A stretch of 18,380 nucleotides of DNA from Verrucomicrobiaceae bacterium UBA2429 (GCA_002343505.1 DDQZ01000099.1:1-18380); one strand, 5' to 3'; shown: positions 1 to 9,024, counted from the stretch's first letter. Notes: a model not told the origin generated them from the sequence alone. Numbers and translations: made by a program.

Positions 1-73
1 GGGGGGGGGGGGGGGGGTTTGGCGCGGGGGGGGGTTGGGGGGGGGGGGAGTTTTGGGGGGGGGGGGGGGGGGG
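1..73. other. Poly-G low-complexity contig end, probable artefact
   Basis: The first 73 bases are almost only G, broken by short T runs and a few other bases. This is unlike the mixed GC-rich sequence that follows at once. Read on the minus strand it would extend the neighbouring protein by a run of prolines after Ala763, which fits nothing in the family. The likeliest reading is a sequencing or assembly artefact at a contig end, such as poly-G calls from a low-signal read tail. A true G-tract cannot be excluded from sequence alone. Confidence 0.75.
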
Positions 74-2360
74 CGAGGGTCTGGGTGTAGAGGTGGGTGA
101 TGAGGGCGGTGGGGCTGGGCCAGGTTTGGGTGGCGAGTTTGGCGGCGCCTTGATCGAGGGCGGTGGTGAGGGGCTGGCCGTTGGCGAGGTCGAGCGCTTC
201 GAGGGTGGTCAAGTCGCCGGGGCGCATGGAGACGATTTGGTCGCGGTTCGGTCGGCCGAGGGAGCGCATGAGGAAGTCGCTCTTCACGAGGGCGGCGCGG
301 ATCATGCGGTCGCCGCTGGCGCTGCCTTGGGCGAGCAGGGCGGGGCCTTGCTGGGCGAGGGCTTTGCTCCAGACGGGCAGGGCTTTCACGAGGGTGACGG
401 GCTTGAAGTTGTTTGGCAGCGCGCCGAGGCGGCCTTCTTTGCCTGCGTTGGCGCTGGGGCTGAACTGCCAGCTCGCATCGCTGCTGAGGGTGGCGTCTTG
501 GCCGTTCGCGAGCTTGGCTTGGGCTTGGAAATAAAGGCCGGCGGAGTTGGGGCCTTTGCCGGCGTTTTTGGCGACGACGACGATGGGGTTGTTGCCTTGC
601 TTGAGCTTGTCGTGCAGGGCGACGGCGGTGACTTGGTTCCAGTTGTCGCCGGAGGTGATTTTGCGGCCGTTTATGTAGAGAGTGAATTCGTTGTCGCAGG
701 TGAGGATGGCGGCGCCGCTGACGGGGTCGGCGTCGAGCTTCCAGTTGGCGCGGAGGAGGATCGTTTCGCCAGCGGGCGGGACCTTGCCTTCGGCAGCGGA
801 GCTGCCCCAGATCCACTTGCCGGTGAGAGCGATGGCCTTCGCAGCGGCGGGGTCGGGCTTGGCGCGGAAGACGGGGGCGTCCATCTTTTTCGGGGCGGTG
901 CCGGTGAGCTGCCAGACGGCGTCCACGAACTGCTCGGCGCTGAGGCGCTTGGCGCGCGGGCCTTTGAAGGCGTAGGCGCTTTCGTCATCGTTGAGGATCT
1001 CGCTGCGCGCCTGATAGGTTTGCGAGGTGGCGATGTGCTCCAGGGTCATTTTGAGGTCGTAACCGTTCTGCTGGAAGTGATGGGCGAGGTAATCGAGAAG
1101 GTCGGTGCTCCAGGGCTCGCTCTGCATGGCGTCGAGCGGATGCACGATGCCATGGCCCATGAGGCGGTGCCAGAGGCGGTTGACGAGGGTGCGGGTGAAG
1201 CGGCCGTTTTCCGGGTGGGTCATCAGCGCGGCGAGCTGGCTGAGACGCTCGGCGCGGGGGGCCTTGGCGTCCACGTTGCCGAGTTCGGGAAACAGCCAGG
1301 CGGCTTGGGCGGTGCGGCCTACGGGTTTGTCACAGCGATGAACCTCGAGGGGCTGCTCTGCGTAGATGGCGGCGAGACCATAGGCTTCATCGAGCTTCCA
1401 GCGGTCAATGAAGCTGTCGTGGCAGGAGGCGCACTTCAGGTTGATGCCGAGGAAGGACTGGCCCACGCTCTGCGCGAACTGGATCTCGACGGTCTGGCCG
1501 GCGCTGACTTCGCCGCGCCATTTGATGCCGTCAATGAAGCCGCGGCTTTCATCGCTGGGCGGCGCGATGAGTTCGCGCGCGAACTGGTCGAAGGGTTTGT
1601 TGGTGACGAGGGCCTCGTAGAGCCATTTGCTGATCTGCTTGCGCCCGCCGGTGATGAAGCCGGTGCCGCCGTAGTCGTTGCGGAGGAGGTCGTTCCAGAA
1701 GGTGAGCCAGTGCTCGGTGTAGTCCACATCGCGGGCGAGCAGGGACTTCACGAGGCGCGTGCGTTTGTCGGGCGAGGTGTCTTTGAGAAAGGCCTCGACC
1801 TCCTCCTGAGAGGGCAGCAGGCCAATGAGATCGAGGTGGGCGCGGCGGAGGAAGGTGCTGTCGTCGGCGGGCTCGGGGCGAGGGAGTTTTTGCTTCGCCA
1901 AGTAAGCGTCCATGAGGCGGTCCACGGGATGGTCGCGGTCATCCACAGCAGCTGGCAGGGCGACGGCGCGCGGCTGGAGCGGCGGTTCGTAGGCGGGGGC
2001 TTGAAAGGCGAAGCCGGGCTCCCAGGGCAGGCCCTCGGCGATCCATTGCTTGAGCTGGGCGACTTCGTCGGCGGACAGGCCATCGCCTTTGGGCGGCATG
2101 CGCAGGTCCTCGTCGGTGGTGGAGACGATTTCGAGCAGCAGGCTTTGCTCCGTCTTGCCCGGTTCAACGACGGGGCCATTCTCGCTACCGTGGAGGAGAG
2201 CGGCGCGGTCGTTCATGGAGAAGCCGCCTTTCAGCTTGTCGCCGGTATGGCACTCGCCGCAGTGTTTGCGGATGAGGGGGACGATCTGATGATTGAAGTC
2301 CACCGCCGCGTGGACGGAGGACGCGAGCAGAAGAGCGACGAGGTTGGAGAGTCGGTTCAC
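1..2360 (-). CDS. PSCyt1/DUF1549/DUF1553 secreted cytochrome protein, truncated at window edge
   Basis: Predicted exported c-type cytochrome protein of the Planctomycetota/Verrucomicrobiota kind. From the GTG at 2360 a signal peptide (about residues 1-18, ending SSVHA) precedes a PSCyt1 domain with heme motif CGECH (34-38) and a likely axial Met in DEDLRMPP (~88). DUF1549 follows (~145-345), with a second CxxCH-like motif, CASCH, at 310-314. A DUF1553-like region starts near 375 (NRLWHRLMGHGIVHP) but is interrupted by a ~130-residue beta-sandwich (~510-640, with WIWGS and FTLYING) before DUF1553-like sequence resumes near 685. Reliable coding ends at Ala763 (base 72), so the C-terminus is missing. 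An upstream in-frame ATG at 2393 is an alternative start, but neither start has a good ribosome site. It lies 102 bp downstream of the DUF1501 gene on the same strand and probably belongs to that operon. Its substrate is unknown. Confidence 0.88.
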   Translation of the reverse strand, partial: MNRLSNLVALLLASSVHAAVDFNHQIVPLIRKHCGECHTGDKLKGGFSMNDRAALLHGSENGPVVEPGKTEQSLLLEIVSTTDEDLRMPPKGDGLSADEVAQLKQWIAEGLPWEPGFAFQAPAYEPPLQPRAVALPAAVDDRDHPVDRLMDAYLAKQKLPRPEPADDSTFLRRAHLDLIGLLPSQEEVEAFLKDTSPDKRTRLVKSLLARDVDYTEHWLTFWNDLLRNDYGGTGFITGGRKQISKWLYEALVTNKPFDQFARELIAPPSDESRGFIDGIKWRGEVSAGQTVEIQFAQSVGQSFLGINLKCASCHDSFIDRWKLDEAYGLAAIYAEQPLEVHRCDKPVGRTAQAAWLFPELGNVDAKAPRAERLSQLAALMTHPENGRFTRTLVNRLWHRLMGHGIVHPLDAMQSEPWSTDLLDYLAHHFQQNGYDLKMTLEHIATSQTYQARSEILNDDESAYAFKGPRAKRLSAEQFVDAVWQLTGTAPKKMDAPVFRAKPDPAAAKAIALTGKWIWGSSAAEGKVPPAGETILLRANWKLDADPVSGAAILTCDNEFTLYINGRKITSGDNWNQVTAVALHDKLKQGNNPIVVVAKNAGKGPNSAGLYFQAQAKLANGQDATLSSDASWQFSPSANAGKEGRLGALPNNFKPVTLVKALPVWSKALAQQGPALLAQGSASGDRMIRAALVKSDFLMRSLGRPNRDQIVSMRPGDLTTLEALDLANGQPLTTALDQGAAKLATQTWPSPTALITHLYTQTLAPPPPPPKLPPPPTPPRAKPPPPP

Positions 2361-2380
2361 GGCCTTTACAACGTTGCATG

Positions 2381-2415
2381 GGATCAGAACCATCCGCAAA
2401 GCATGTGTCTGATCC
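2381..2415. repeat. Inverted repeat in the gap before the PSCyt1 gene
   Basis: Eight-base arms GGATCAGA (2381-2388) and TCTGATCC (2408-2415) are perfectly complementary and flank a 19-base spacer. They lie between the stop of the DUF1501 gene and the GTG start at 2360, overlapping the alternative ATG at 2393. There is no T-tract on either strand, so an intrinsic terminator is not supported. It could be an operator, an mRNA processing or stability hairpin, or chance. Confidence 0.35.
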
Positions 2416-2462
2416 GGCAGTGGACTGGATCTTGTGAACTACGACCGAAATCGCAGCTGCAT

Positions 2463-3902
2463 TCACCCCAGGATTTGCTTCACCACCTTGGCGCCTTCCA
2501 CGCCGGTGAGGCGGGCGTCGAGGCCTTGGAACTTGTGGGTGAGGCGGTTGTGGTCTATGCCCATGAGGTGGAGCATGGTGGCGTGGAGATCGAAGATGCT
2601 GACGGGGTCTTTGACGATGTTGTAGCAGAAGTCGTCGGTCTCCCCGAGCGTGAAGCCGGGCTTGATGCCGCCGCCCGCGAGGAAGAGGGAGAAGCAGCGC
2701 GGGTGGTGGTCGCGTCCGTAGTTGGTCTCGGTGAGCGTGCCCTGGGAGTAGATGGTGCGGCCAAACTCGCCGCCCCAGACGATGAGGGTGTCATCGAGCA
2801 GGCCGCGCTGCTTGAGGTCCTTGATGAGGCCGGCGGTGGCTTGGTCGGTGTCCTGGCACTGGCCTTTGATGGCATTGGGCAGGCCGCCGTGGTGATCCCA
2901 GCCCATGTGGAAGAGCTGGATGAAACGTACGTCACGCTCGGCCAGGCGACGGGCGAGCAGGCAGTTGGCAGCGTAGCTGCCGGCGCGTTTCACATCGGGG
3001 CCGTAGAGGTCGAGCACGCTCTCCGGCTCCTTCGAAGTGTCGGTGAGGTCGGGCACGCTGGCCTGCATGCGGAAGGCCATTTCGTATTGAGCGATGCGGG
3101 CCTCGATCTCAGGATCGGCGATCTGCTGATAGCGGTGCTGGTTGAGAGCCGCGAGCTGGTCCAGCGTGTCGCGCCGCAGGGTGCGGTCCATGCCGGCGGG
3201 GTTGGAGAGGTAAAGGACCGGGTCGCCGGTGTTGCGGAATTTGACGCCGCTGTGCTGGGTGGGCAGGAAGCCGCTGCCCCAGAGGCGGTCGTAGAGCGGC
3301 TGGTCGTCCTTGCGCCCGCTGCCGAAGGAGGTGAGCACGACGTAGGCGGGCAGGTCCTTGTTTTCGCTGCCGAGGCCGTAGCTGAGCCAGGAGCCCATGC
3401 TGGGGAAACCGGCGAGCTGGCGGCCGGTCTGGAAGAAGGTGATGGCCGGGTCATGGTTGATGGCCTCAGTGTGCATGGACTTGATGAAGCACAACTCGTC
3501 CGCCACGGAGGCGATGTGCGGCATCAGCTCGCTGATCGTGGCGCGGCTCTCGCCATGCTCGGCGAACTTGAAGATGCTCGGCGCGATGGGAAAACTCTTC
3601 TGCCCCGAGGTCATCGTGGTGAGCCGCTGGCCTTTGCGGATGGACTCGGGCAGGTCCTTCTGAAAGTAGGCCGCCATCTTCGGCTTCGGATCGAAGAGGT
3701 CCATCTGCGACGGCGCGCCGGACTGAAAGAGGTAGATAACGCGCTTGGCTTTGATCGGTCGGTGTGGAAAGCCGGCCAGCGTGGGCGCGGCGTGGGCAGC
3801 GCGGCTGTCGAGCATTGAACCCAAAGCCGCCAATCCAACCCCGGTGGAGGTTTGAGTGAGAAATGCGCGACGCGAGAGCGAGTGGAGCAGTGGAGAGTTC
3901 AT
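2463..3902 (-). CDS. DUF1501 family protein, Tat-exported
   Basis: A 479-residue DUF1501 protein, a family structurally related to alkaline phosphatase and sulfatase enzymes. Its substrate is not established. The N-terminus is a twin-arginine signal (SRRAFL at 10-15, hydrophobic stretch, cleavage near AHA 36-38), so it should be exported folded and probably metal-loaded. Family hallmarks are [14 protein letters not shown] (61-74), GWDHH (334-338), [18 protein letters not shown] (366-383), GRDHHPRCF (396-404) and [14 protein letters not shown] (437-450). The His- and Asp-rich motifs are candidate metal ligands. Length is normal and the frame is intact. The ATG lies 5 bp after the stop of the upstream PSCyt1 gene, so translation is probably coupled. 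Proteins of this family are routinely paired with PSCyt1/DUF1549/DUF1553 partners, as here on both sides. Confidence 0.95.
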   Translation of the reverse strand: MNSPLLHSLSRRAFLTQTSTGVGLAALGSMLDSRAAHAAPTLAGFPHRPIKAKRVIYLFQSGAPSQMDLFDPKPKMAAYFQKDLPESIRKGQRLTTMTSGQKSFPIAPSIFKFAEHGESRATISELMPHIASVADELCFIKSMHTEAINHDPAITFFQTGRQLAGFPSMGSWLSYGLGSENKDLPAYVVLTSFGSGRKDDQPLYDRLWGSGFLPTQHSGVKFRNTGDPVLYLSNPAGMDRTLRRDTLDQLAALNQHRYQQIADPEIEARIAQYEMAFRMQASVPDLTDTSKEPESVLDLYGPDVKRAGSYAANCLLARRLAERDVRFIQLFHMGWDHHGGLPNAIKGQCQDTDQATAGLIKDLKQRGLLDDTLIVWGGEFGRTIYSQGTLTETNYGRDHHPRCFSLFLAGGGIKPGFTLGETDDFCYNIVKDPVSIFDLHATMLHLMGIDHNRLTHKFQGLDARLTGVEGAKVVKQILG

Positions 3903-3907
3903 CGTGC

Positions 3908-6900
3908 TTATTCTTTGTTGAGCAGTTCATCCAAATTCAGCACCACATTCGCGTTGACGGTGTAGGCGGCGAGCAGGGCGGGCTCAAGGTCGGCGGGGAG
4001 CGGTGCGTGGCCTTGTGCGAGGAGGGCTTCGGCTTCGGCGGGGGCGGCTTGGTAGCGGGCGAGGTGGCGGTCGAGGCCTTCGGTGAGGATGGCGGACTCG
4101 CGAGCGTCGGGCGGACGGGACAGGGCTTGCTGGAAGGCCCAGGTGATTCGCTCGGCAGGGGTGGCGCCGCCTTCATGGATCATGCGCTGGGCGAAGACGC
4201 GTGCGGCTTCAAGGTAGGTGACTTCGTTGAGCAGGGCCAGGGCCTGCAACGGGGTGTTGGTGCGGGCGCGTTTGACGGTGCAGGTCTCGCGCGAGGGGGA
4301 GTCAAAGAGCAGCATTGTCGGCGGTGCGGCGGTGCGTTTCCAGATGGTGTAAAGCGTGCGGCGGTAGAGGCCGCGCTCGGTGTCGGGCTTATAACCGCGC
4401 AGGTCGCCGTAGCGGCTGGTCTCGTCCCAGACGCCCTCGGGCATGTAAGGCCGCGCGCTGGGACCGCCGATTTTCGGATCGAGCAGGCCGCTGATGGCGA
4501 GGGCCTGATCGCGAATGACTTCGGCGCTGAGGCGCTGGCGCGGGCCGCGGGCGAGCAGGCGGTTCTCGGGGTCTTTGGCGAGCAGTTCGGCGGGCAGGTG
4601 CGCGCGGCTGGCGGTCTGGCGATAAGTGGCGCTCATGACGATGAGCTTTTGCAGCCGCTTCATGTCCCAGCCGGTGGCCATGAATTCGGTGGCGAGCCAG
4701 TCGAGCAGTTCCGGGTGGCTGGGCGGGTCGGACTGAACGCCGAGGTTCTCGCTGGACTTGACGAGCCCGAGGCCAAAGAAGCGCTCCCATTGCCGGTTCA
4801 CCCAGACGCGGGCGGTGAGCGGGTGCTCGGGCGAGACCAGCAAGCGCGCGAGAGCGAGCCGGTCGCGTTTTGCACCCTCGGGCAGTGGCGGCAACACGGC
4901 AGGCGTGGCGGCGGTGACGGCGTCGCCGGGTTTGTCGTACTCGCCGCGGATGAGGATGCGCGTGGGGCGCGGTTCGGGCAGCTCCTTCATGACCATGACG
5001 TCGGGCAGGGCGGTCTCAAACGCGGTGTGCTTTTGACGTGCGGCAGCGAGCGCGGCATCGGCGCGTTTCACCGGGCTGTCAAACCCGGCGCGGAAGAAGG
5101 CGGTCAGTCGCGCTTTCTGTTTGGTGTCGCGCTTGTCAGGAGCGATGGCGAGGATGGCGCGAATGTCCTGCGGGGCGGCGCCGTCGCCATCCAGAGTGAG
5201 GGTTTCCGGCGGGGCGCTGGTGATGTTGAGCTTGAAGCGGCCGATCTGGTGCTTGGCAAGTGTGCGGTGAACGAGGCGCACGGTGAGAGTGGCATCGGCA
5301 GGCACGGGAACGGCTTCGGAGGTGAGCAGCATGGCGCGGTTCGGTTCACGGCGGGTGTTGCCATCCACGGCCCAGCCTCTGCCGCGATTGCTGCCTTTGG
5401 TGGCGGCGCGCTTGGCTTTCTTGGCGGGCTCGGCGGGGATGAGGGACTCGATGCCCCAGCCTTTTTGAGAGTAGTCGGCCTCGGCTTCGGTGTAGACGAG
5501 TTTCACGGGCTGGGCGAGGCTGGGTGCGGTGATTTCGGCTTCGACTTGGGTGAGGACAAAGTTGCCGTTGTCATTGCGACCGACACTGCCGGCGGGGAGA
5601 GAGGGATCGGGCAGCACGTCGAGCCGGATGCCGCTGAGCAGACCTGCGGCAAGCGGGGACTCGATGATGAAGGTGTCGTGCGTGGGAGTGGGGCCGCCGG
5701 TGAGCCAGGTGCCGTCTTCCTGGCGTGTGAAGGTGGTGCCGTGGGTGGAGCTGACTTTGGCGGGTTCCAGCGGCTGCCAAAGCGGTTTGCTCTGCGCCAG
5801 TTCGCGCTGGAACTCCGGCTCCCAAGAGGCGAGCAGGGCCGGCAGCGTTTTCTCCGCCGCCAGCACAGCGGCCTCGGCAGCGGTGACGGCGGCCTTTAAA
5901 GTCGCGAGTTCTTTCTGCTGCTGCGCGTCCGGCACTTTGACGCTGGGGCCGGGGTTGCCGCCGGTGCGGTTCGAGGCGCCGCGGATGACGCCGGTTTCCT
6001 CGATGTTGTTGAAGAAGGCGAACATCTCGTAGAACTCGCGCTGGGTGATGGGATCGTACTTATGGTCGTGGCAGCGCGCGCAGCCGAGGGTGAGGCCCAT
6101 CCAGGTGGCGCCGGTGGTGTCCACGCGGTCAATGATGTTTTCGAGCCGCCACTCCTCGTCAATGATGCCGCCCTCGCCATTGATGCGGTGGTTGCGATGG
6201 AACCCGGTGGCGACGATTTGATCGAGGCGCGCGTCGGGCAGGAGGTCACCCGCGAGCTGCTCGATGGTGAACTGGTCAAAGGGCAGGTTGTCATTGAACG
6301 CGCGGATCACCCAGTCCCGCCACGGCCACATGCTGCGGGAGGAGTCGGTCTGGAAGCCGTGGCTGTCCGCGTAACGGGCGAAGTCGAGCCACTGCGCGGC
6401 CATGTGCTCGCCATAGGCCGGGGATTGCAAAAGCCGGTCCACCAGCGCCTCGTAAGCAGCGTCGGAGGGATCGGCGGCGAAGGCTTCGACGAGCGCGGGT
6501 GCGAGCGGCAGGCCAGTGAGGTCGAGGCTGAGGCGGCGTGTGAGGGAGCGCGGATCAGCTTGGGGAGAGAAACCGAGCTTTTCCTGCTGAAGACGGGCGA
6601 GCACAAAGGCATCAATGGCATTGCGCACGCTGGTCTTGGCCTCGGCCATCTCGGGCACCGCCGGGCGGACGGGCTTTTCAAAGGCCCAGTGGCCCTGGTA
6701 TTCCGCTCCTTCCGCCACCCAGCGCTGGAGCAGTTCCTTTTCGGCTGGCGTGAGCTTTTTGTGCGAGTCCGGCGGCGGCATGAGGTCGTCCTCATCCGTG
6801 GTGAGGATGCGGGCGATGATCTCGCTCTTGGCGGCATCGCCCGGCACAAGAGCGCCCGCCTGGATCGCGTCCTCACGCACATCGAGGCGGAGGTCGGCCT

Positions 6901-7063
6901 TGCGGTGATTGGCGTCCGGGCCGTGGCAGTAGGTGCAGTTTTCCGTGAGGATGGGCCTGATGTCGCGGTTAAAGTCCACCCGCTCAGAGGCGGGCAGATG
7001 GCATGATACAGCCAGTGAAATCAAGCTGAGAGGGAACCAATGTATGGATTTATGCAGGCACAT
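3908..7063 (-). CDS. PSCyt1/DUF1549/DUF1553 large secreted cytochrome protein
   Basis: A complete protein of 1051 residues from the ATG at 7063, chosen because it opens directly into an export signal ([20 protein letters not shown]). Cys21 after AVS gives a weak lipobox, so a lipoprotein is possible. The PSCyt1 domain has CTYCH (43-47) and a likely axial Met in DDLMPPP (95). DUF1549 spans about 145-355 and holds a second motif, CARCH (328-332), followed by DHKYDPI. A short coiled coil (~377-415) leads into a galactose-binding-like beta-sandwich (~430-640, with GWAVDGNT), then DUF1553 (~730-1000; [27 protein letters not shown]). A Lys/Arg-rich patch (~548-562) sits inside the beta region. It is upstream of DUF1501 with a 5-bp gap. 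The likely role is as a periplasmic or surface electron-transfer partner or enzyme in polymer degradation, inferred from family context only. Confidence 0.93.
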   Translation of the reverse strand: MCLHKSIHWFPLSLISLAVSCHLPASERVDFNRDIRPILTENCTYCHGPDANHRKADLRLDVREDAIQAGALVPGDAAKSEIIARILTTDEDDLMPPPDSHKKLTPAEKELLQRWVAEGAEYQGHWAFEKPVRPAVPEMAEAKTSVRNAIDAFVLARLQQEKLGFSPQADPRSLTRRLSLDLTGLPLAPALVEAFAADPSDAAYEALVDRLLQSPAYGEHMAAQWLDFARYADSHGFQTDSSRSMWPWRDWVIRAFNDNLPFDQFTIEQLAGDLLPDARLDQIVATGFHRNHRINGEGGIIDEEWRLENIIDRVDTTGATWMGLTLGCARCHDHKYDPITQREFYEMFAFFNNIEETGVIRGASNRTGGNPGPSVKVPDAQQQKELATLKAAVTAAEAAVLAAEKTLPALLASWEPEFQRELAQSKPLWQPLEPAKVSSTHGTTFTRQEDGTWLTGGPTPTHDTFIIESPLAAGLLSGIRLDVLPDPSLPAGSVGRNDNGNFVLTQVEAEITAPSLAQPVKLVYTEAEADYSQKGWGIESLIPAEPAKKAKRAATKGSNRGRGWAVDGNTRREPNRAMLLTSEAVPVPADATLTVRLVHRTLAKHQIGRFKLNITSAPPETLTLDGDGAAPQDIRAILAIAPDKRDTKQKARLTAFFRAGFDSPVKRADAALAAARQKHTAFETALPDVMVMKELPEPRPTRILIRGEYDKPGDAVTAATPAVLPPLPEGAKRDRLALARLLVSPEHPLTARVWVNRQWERFFGLGLVKSSENLGVQSDPPSHPELLDWLATEFMATGWDMKRLQKLIVMSATYRQTASRAHLPAELLAKDPENRLLARGPRQRLSAEVIRDQALAISGLLDPKIGGPSARPYMPEGVWDETSRYGDLRGYKPDTERGLYRRTLYTIWKRTAAPPTMLLFDSPSRETCTVKRARTNTPLQALALLNEVTYLEAARVFAQRMIHEGGATPAERITWAFQQALSRPPDARESAILTEGLDRHLARYQAAPAEAEALLAQGHAPLPADLEPALLAAYTVNANVVLNLDELLNKE

Positions 7064-7072
7064 GACGTTGGT

Positions 7073-7095
7073 GGCAGGCATGTGCATCGCCTGCC
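7073..7095 (-). promoter_or_regulatory. 5' leader hairpin upstream of the PSCyt1 operon start
   Basis: The arms GGCAGGC (7073-7079) and GCCTGCC (7089-7095) are perfectly complementary with a 9-base loop. On the minus strand the hairpin begins about 10 bases upstream of the ATG at 7063, where a ribosome site would lie. No clear Shine-Dalgarno is visible. It could modulate translation of the operon's first cytochrome gene or be incidental. Confidence 0.35.
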
Positions 7096-7164
7096 GGGAC
7101 GGGATGAGACGCGGCAAAGAAGGCCATCTTTCCATTCTGCGCCATACTTGCCGGCGCGGCAAAC

Positions 7165-8055
7165 TCACAAGCCCTTGCTCAAAATTTCCGGTGTGATGGT
7201 CAAGGTGAGCCGCTGGGTGCCGGTGAGGTTGGGGTCATTCTTTTCATAATGAAAGACGCGCACCGGCTGGCGGCCTTCCTTTCCGGCAAGGACAAAGAAG
7301 TCGAGTTGCAAGAGGCGGATGCCTTCCGGCGGGATTTCGACCGGCTTGACTTCGAGGATGATTTCGTTGGCACCATTTTTGAGGCCGCCAATGACAAAGA
7401 TCTTTTCCGCGTGGTCGGTCATCACGGGATAATCGTGGCCGTTGATGATCATGCGCGTCTGGTAGCCGAGAGATTGAAAGGTGCAGCCGGTCACATGATC
7501 GGGGATGCCGCAGATTTTCGGCACGGGCGGGGATTTGCCTGGCGGTGTGAACTCGGGGTAATCGAGGAAGTCAAGACGGCCTCCCGCTTTGATCTGCTGG
7601 GCGATCTCCGGCTGGTCGTCGAGGCGGAGGAGCTTGCTGCTGTCGAATTTCCAAGTTCCCCGCTCGTTGAAAAATTTCAGCATGAGGACGCTTTCAGGAA
7701 TGACGCCCGGTCCGCCGCCCATGTCCACGCGGCCAAAAAAAAGCAGGTGCGCGGTCTCGCCGACGGCATCCGCCTCCAGCAGGCGCAGGCTGGAAATGTC
7801 CGGCGGGTCGAGGGGCACTTCGAAGACAGCGGCGGGCCAGTTTTTGCGCTGGCTGACGATGAGGTTCCGTGTGGTCACCTGCCGGTGCATGGTGATGGCA
7901 GCCGCCCATGCTTTGGCATCGCCTGACTGCATGGCTGCGCGCCATGCGCCGTAAGCGCGCGCGAGTTGGGAGGCCAGCGCGGCATCCTGCGCGACTGCGG
8001 CGGGGCAAAGCACCAGGATGCAGGCCGGGATCAGAAGGCAGAAAGCGGGTTTCAT
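7165..8055 (-). CDS. Secreted hypothetical protein, possible NTF2-like N-terminal half
   Basis: A 296-residue protein with a clear signal peptide (hydrophobic ACILVLCPAAVAQ, cleavage near AVA|Q at 22/23). The ATG at 8055 is preferred over far-upstream starts in the same open frame because the export signal begins there. The first mature part (~25-170) resembles the layout of NTF2-like domains: an opening helix (LARAYGAWRAAMQSGDAKAW) and later strands around GTWKFDSSKLLRLDD. The rest (~200-296) is strand-rich, with CTFQSLGYQTRMIINGHDYPV and LKNGANEIILEVKPVEIP, like an Ig or other beta-sandwich fold. No catalytic motif is evident. It runs in the same direction as the PSCyt1 operon, 101 bp upstream of that operon's start, and may be co-transcribed. 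The NTF2 assignment is tentative; I recognise no specific family. Confidence 0.85.
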   Translation of the reverse strand: MKPAFCLLIPACILVLCPAAVAQDAALASQLARAYGAWRAAMQSGDAKAWAAAITMHRQVTTRNLIVSQRKNWPAAVFEVPLDPPDISSLRLLEADAVGETAHLLFFGRVDMGGGPGVIPESVLMLKFFNERGTWKFDSSKLLRLDDQPEIAQQIKAGGRLDFLDYPEFTPPGKSPPVPKICGIPDHVTGCTFQSLGYQTRMIINGHDYPVMTDHAEKIFVIGGLKNGANEIILEVKPVEIPPEGIRLLQLDFFVLAGKEGRQPVRVFHYEKNDPNLTGTQRLTLTITPEILSKGL

Positions 8056-8151
8056 GGCATTGCAATACCACGCCTCGTGACATGCATTCCAGGAAAAGAT
8101 GTTGCTGCCGGTGTGTTTTTCGCAAAACTCGCGCTTTCGACACACTTTGAC

Positions 8152-9021
8152 ATGGAAACTCCCGGCGCAGGTCCACACAAGCTCCTCCCCCTCGACCGCA
8201 ATCGGGAATTGCTGAAAACGGCGCGCGAGGAAACCTACAAGGTGGTGGGCGATGTGAGCCTGCCGGTTTTCATCTGGGAGCCCGGGCCGGACAAGGCGCC
8301 TCCGTATCCAAAATCGGTGGCGGCGTTCTTTTTCAGCAGCGGGTGGGACAACGGGCAAGTCGCGCAGTTCGCGCCGCACTGCGTTTACTTCGCCTCGCGC
8401 GGAATGCTGACGCTGGCGTTTGACTACCGTGTGGCGAATCGCAATCACGGCGGACCGCTGGAGGCGATCGCTGATGCGCGCTCGGCCATCCGCTGGATTC
8501 GCCTCAATGCCGTGGAACTGGGCATCAATCCCGGCAAGATCATCGGAGTCGGCGGCAGTGGCGGCGCTCATGCCATCACTTCGGCGGTCATGCTGGAGGG
8601 CTTCGATGACGCGAATGACGCGGTGGATTGCAGCCCCGCGCCGAACGCGCTCGTGCTTTTCAATCCTGTGCTCGACACGTCGAAGCACGGCTTTGGGCTG
8701 GACCGTTTCCCCGACGCCGGAGTGGCCAAAAGCGCGAATCTCATCCGCGCGATCCGCCCCGGCCTGCCGCCGATGCTATTGATGCACGGCACCGCCGACC
8801 GCGTGGTTCCTTTTGCGGGCACCTACGAGTTTGCGAAGAAGAATTCGAAGAAGAAAAATTTCTGCCGGGTCATTGAGTTCGAGGGGCAGGGGCACGGCTT
8901 TTTCAACTTCAATCTCTCCTTCGAGATGTACGAGGCCACGCTGATGGCGATGGACGAGTTCTTTGTCGAACTGGGCTTCCTGGAGCCTGACCCCGACGCC
9001 GGTCTGGGCAAGGTGGACTGA
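8152..9021 (+). CDS. Alpha/beta hydrolase (esterase/lipase-like)
   Basis: A 289-residue alpha/beta hydrolase of the esterase type often found in Verrucomicrobiota and Planctomycetota genomes. The predicted triad is Ser136 in GVGGSGGAH, Asp216 in HGTADRVVPF and His248 in GQGHGFFN. Other family signatures are the strand into FASRGMLTLAFDYR (80-93), DARSAIRWIR (108-117) and ALVLFNPVLD (166-175). The HGGGW-like oxyanion loop of relatives reads SSGWDNG (62-68), and the usual GGSAGG nucleophile elbow is GGSGGA. Unlike many relatives it has no signal peptide from the ATG at 8152; the same frame runs upstream to 7966, but without a convincing leader. It is divergent from the gene starting at 8055 and convergent with the next gene, 3 bp from its stop. 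The likely reaction is hydrolysis of a small ester or acetylated sugar; the substrate is unknown. Confidence 0.92.
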   Translation: METPGAGPHKLLPLDRNRELLKTAREETYKVVGDVSLPVFIWEPGPDKAPPYPKSVAAFFFSSGWDNGQVAQFAPHCVYFASRGMLTLAFDYRVANRNHGGPLEAIADARSAIRWIRLNAVELGINPGKIIGVGGSGGAHAITSAVMLEGFDDANDAVDCSPAPNALVLFNPVLDTSKHGFGLDRFPDAGVAKSANLIRAIRPGLPPMLLMHGTADRVVPFAGTYEFAKKNSKKKNFCRVIEFEGQGHGFFNFNLSFEMYEATLMAMDEFFVELGFLEPDPDAGLGKVD

Positions 9022-9024
9022 GCT

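Noticed and set aside
93..3818. 1241-codon plus-strand open frame opposite the DUF1501 and PSCyt1 genes
   Set aside because: It is antisense to two genes with clear signal peptides, heme motifs and family motifs. Its translation is repetitive in Gly, Ala, Glu and Val, as expected from the complement of high-GC codons.
3863..5899. 678-codon plus-strand open frame opposite the large PSCyt1 gene
   Set aside because: Same antisense codon-bias effect; no recognisable domain, and the opposite strand encodes DUF1553.
7064..7168. Longer start of the large PSCyt1 protein at 7168
   Set aside because: The added 35 residues are Arg/Pro-rich and would precede, and probably disable, the export signal that starts at 7063.
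7165..8688. Long form of the secreted hypothetical protein starting at 8688
   Set aside because: The extra 211 residues overlap the esterase gene in antisense, and the signal peptide starts only at 8055.
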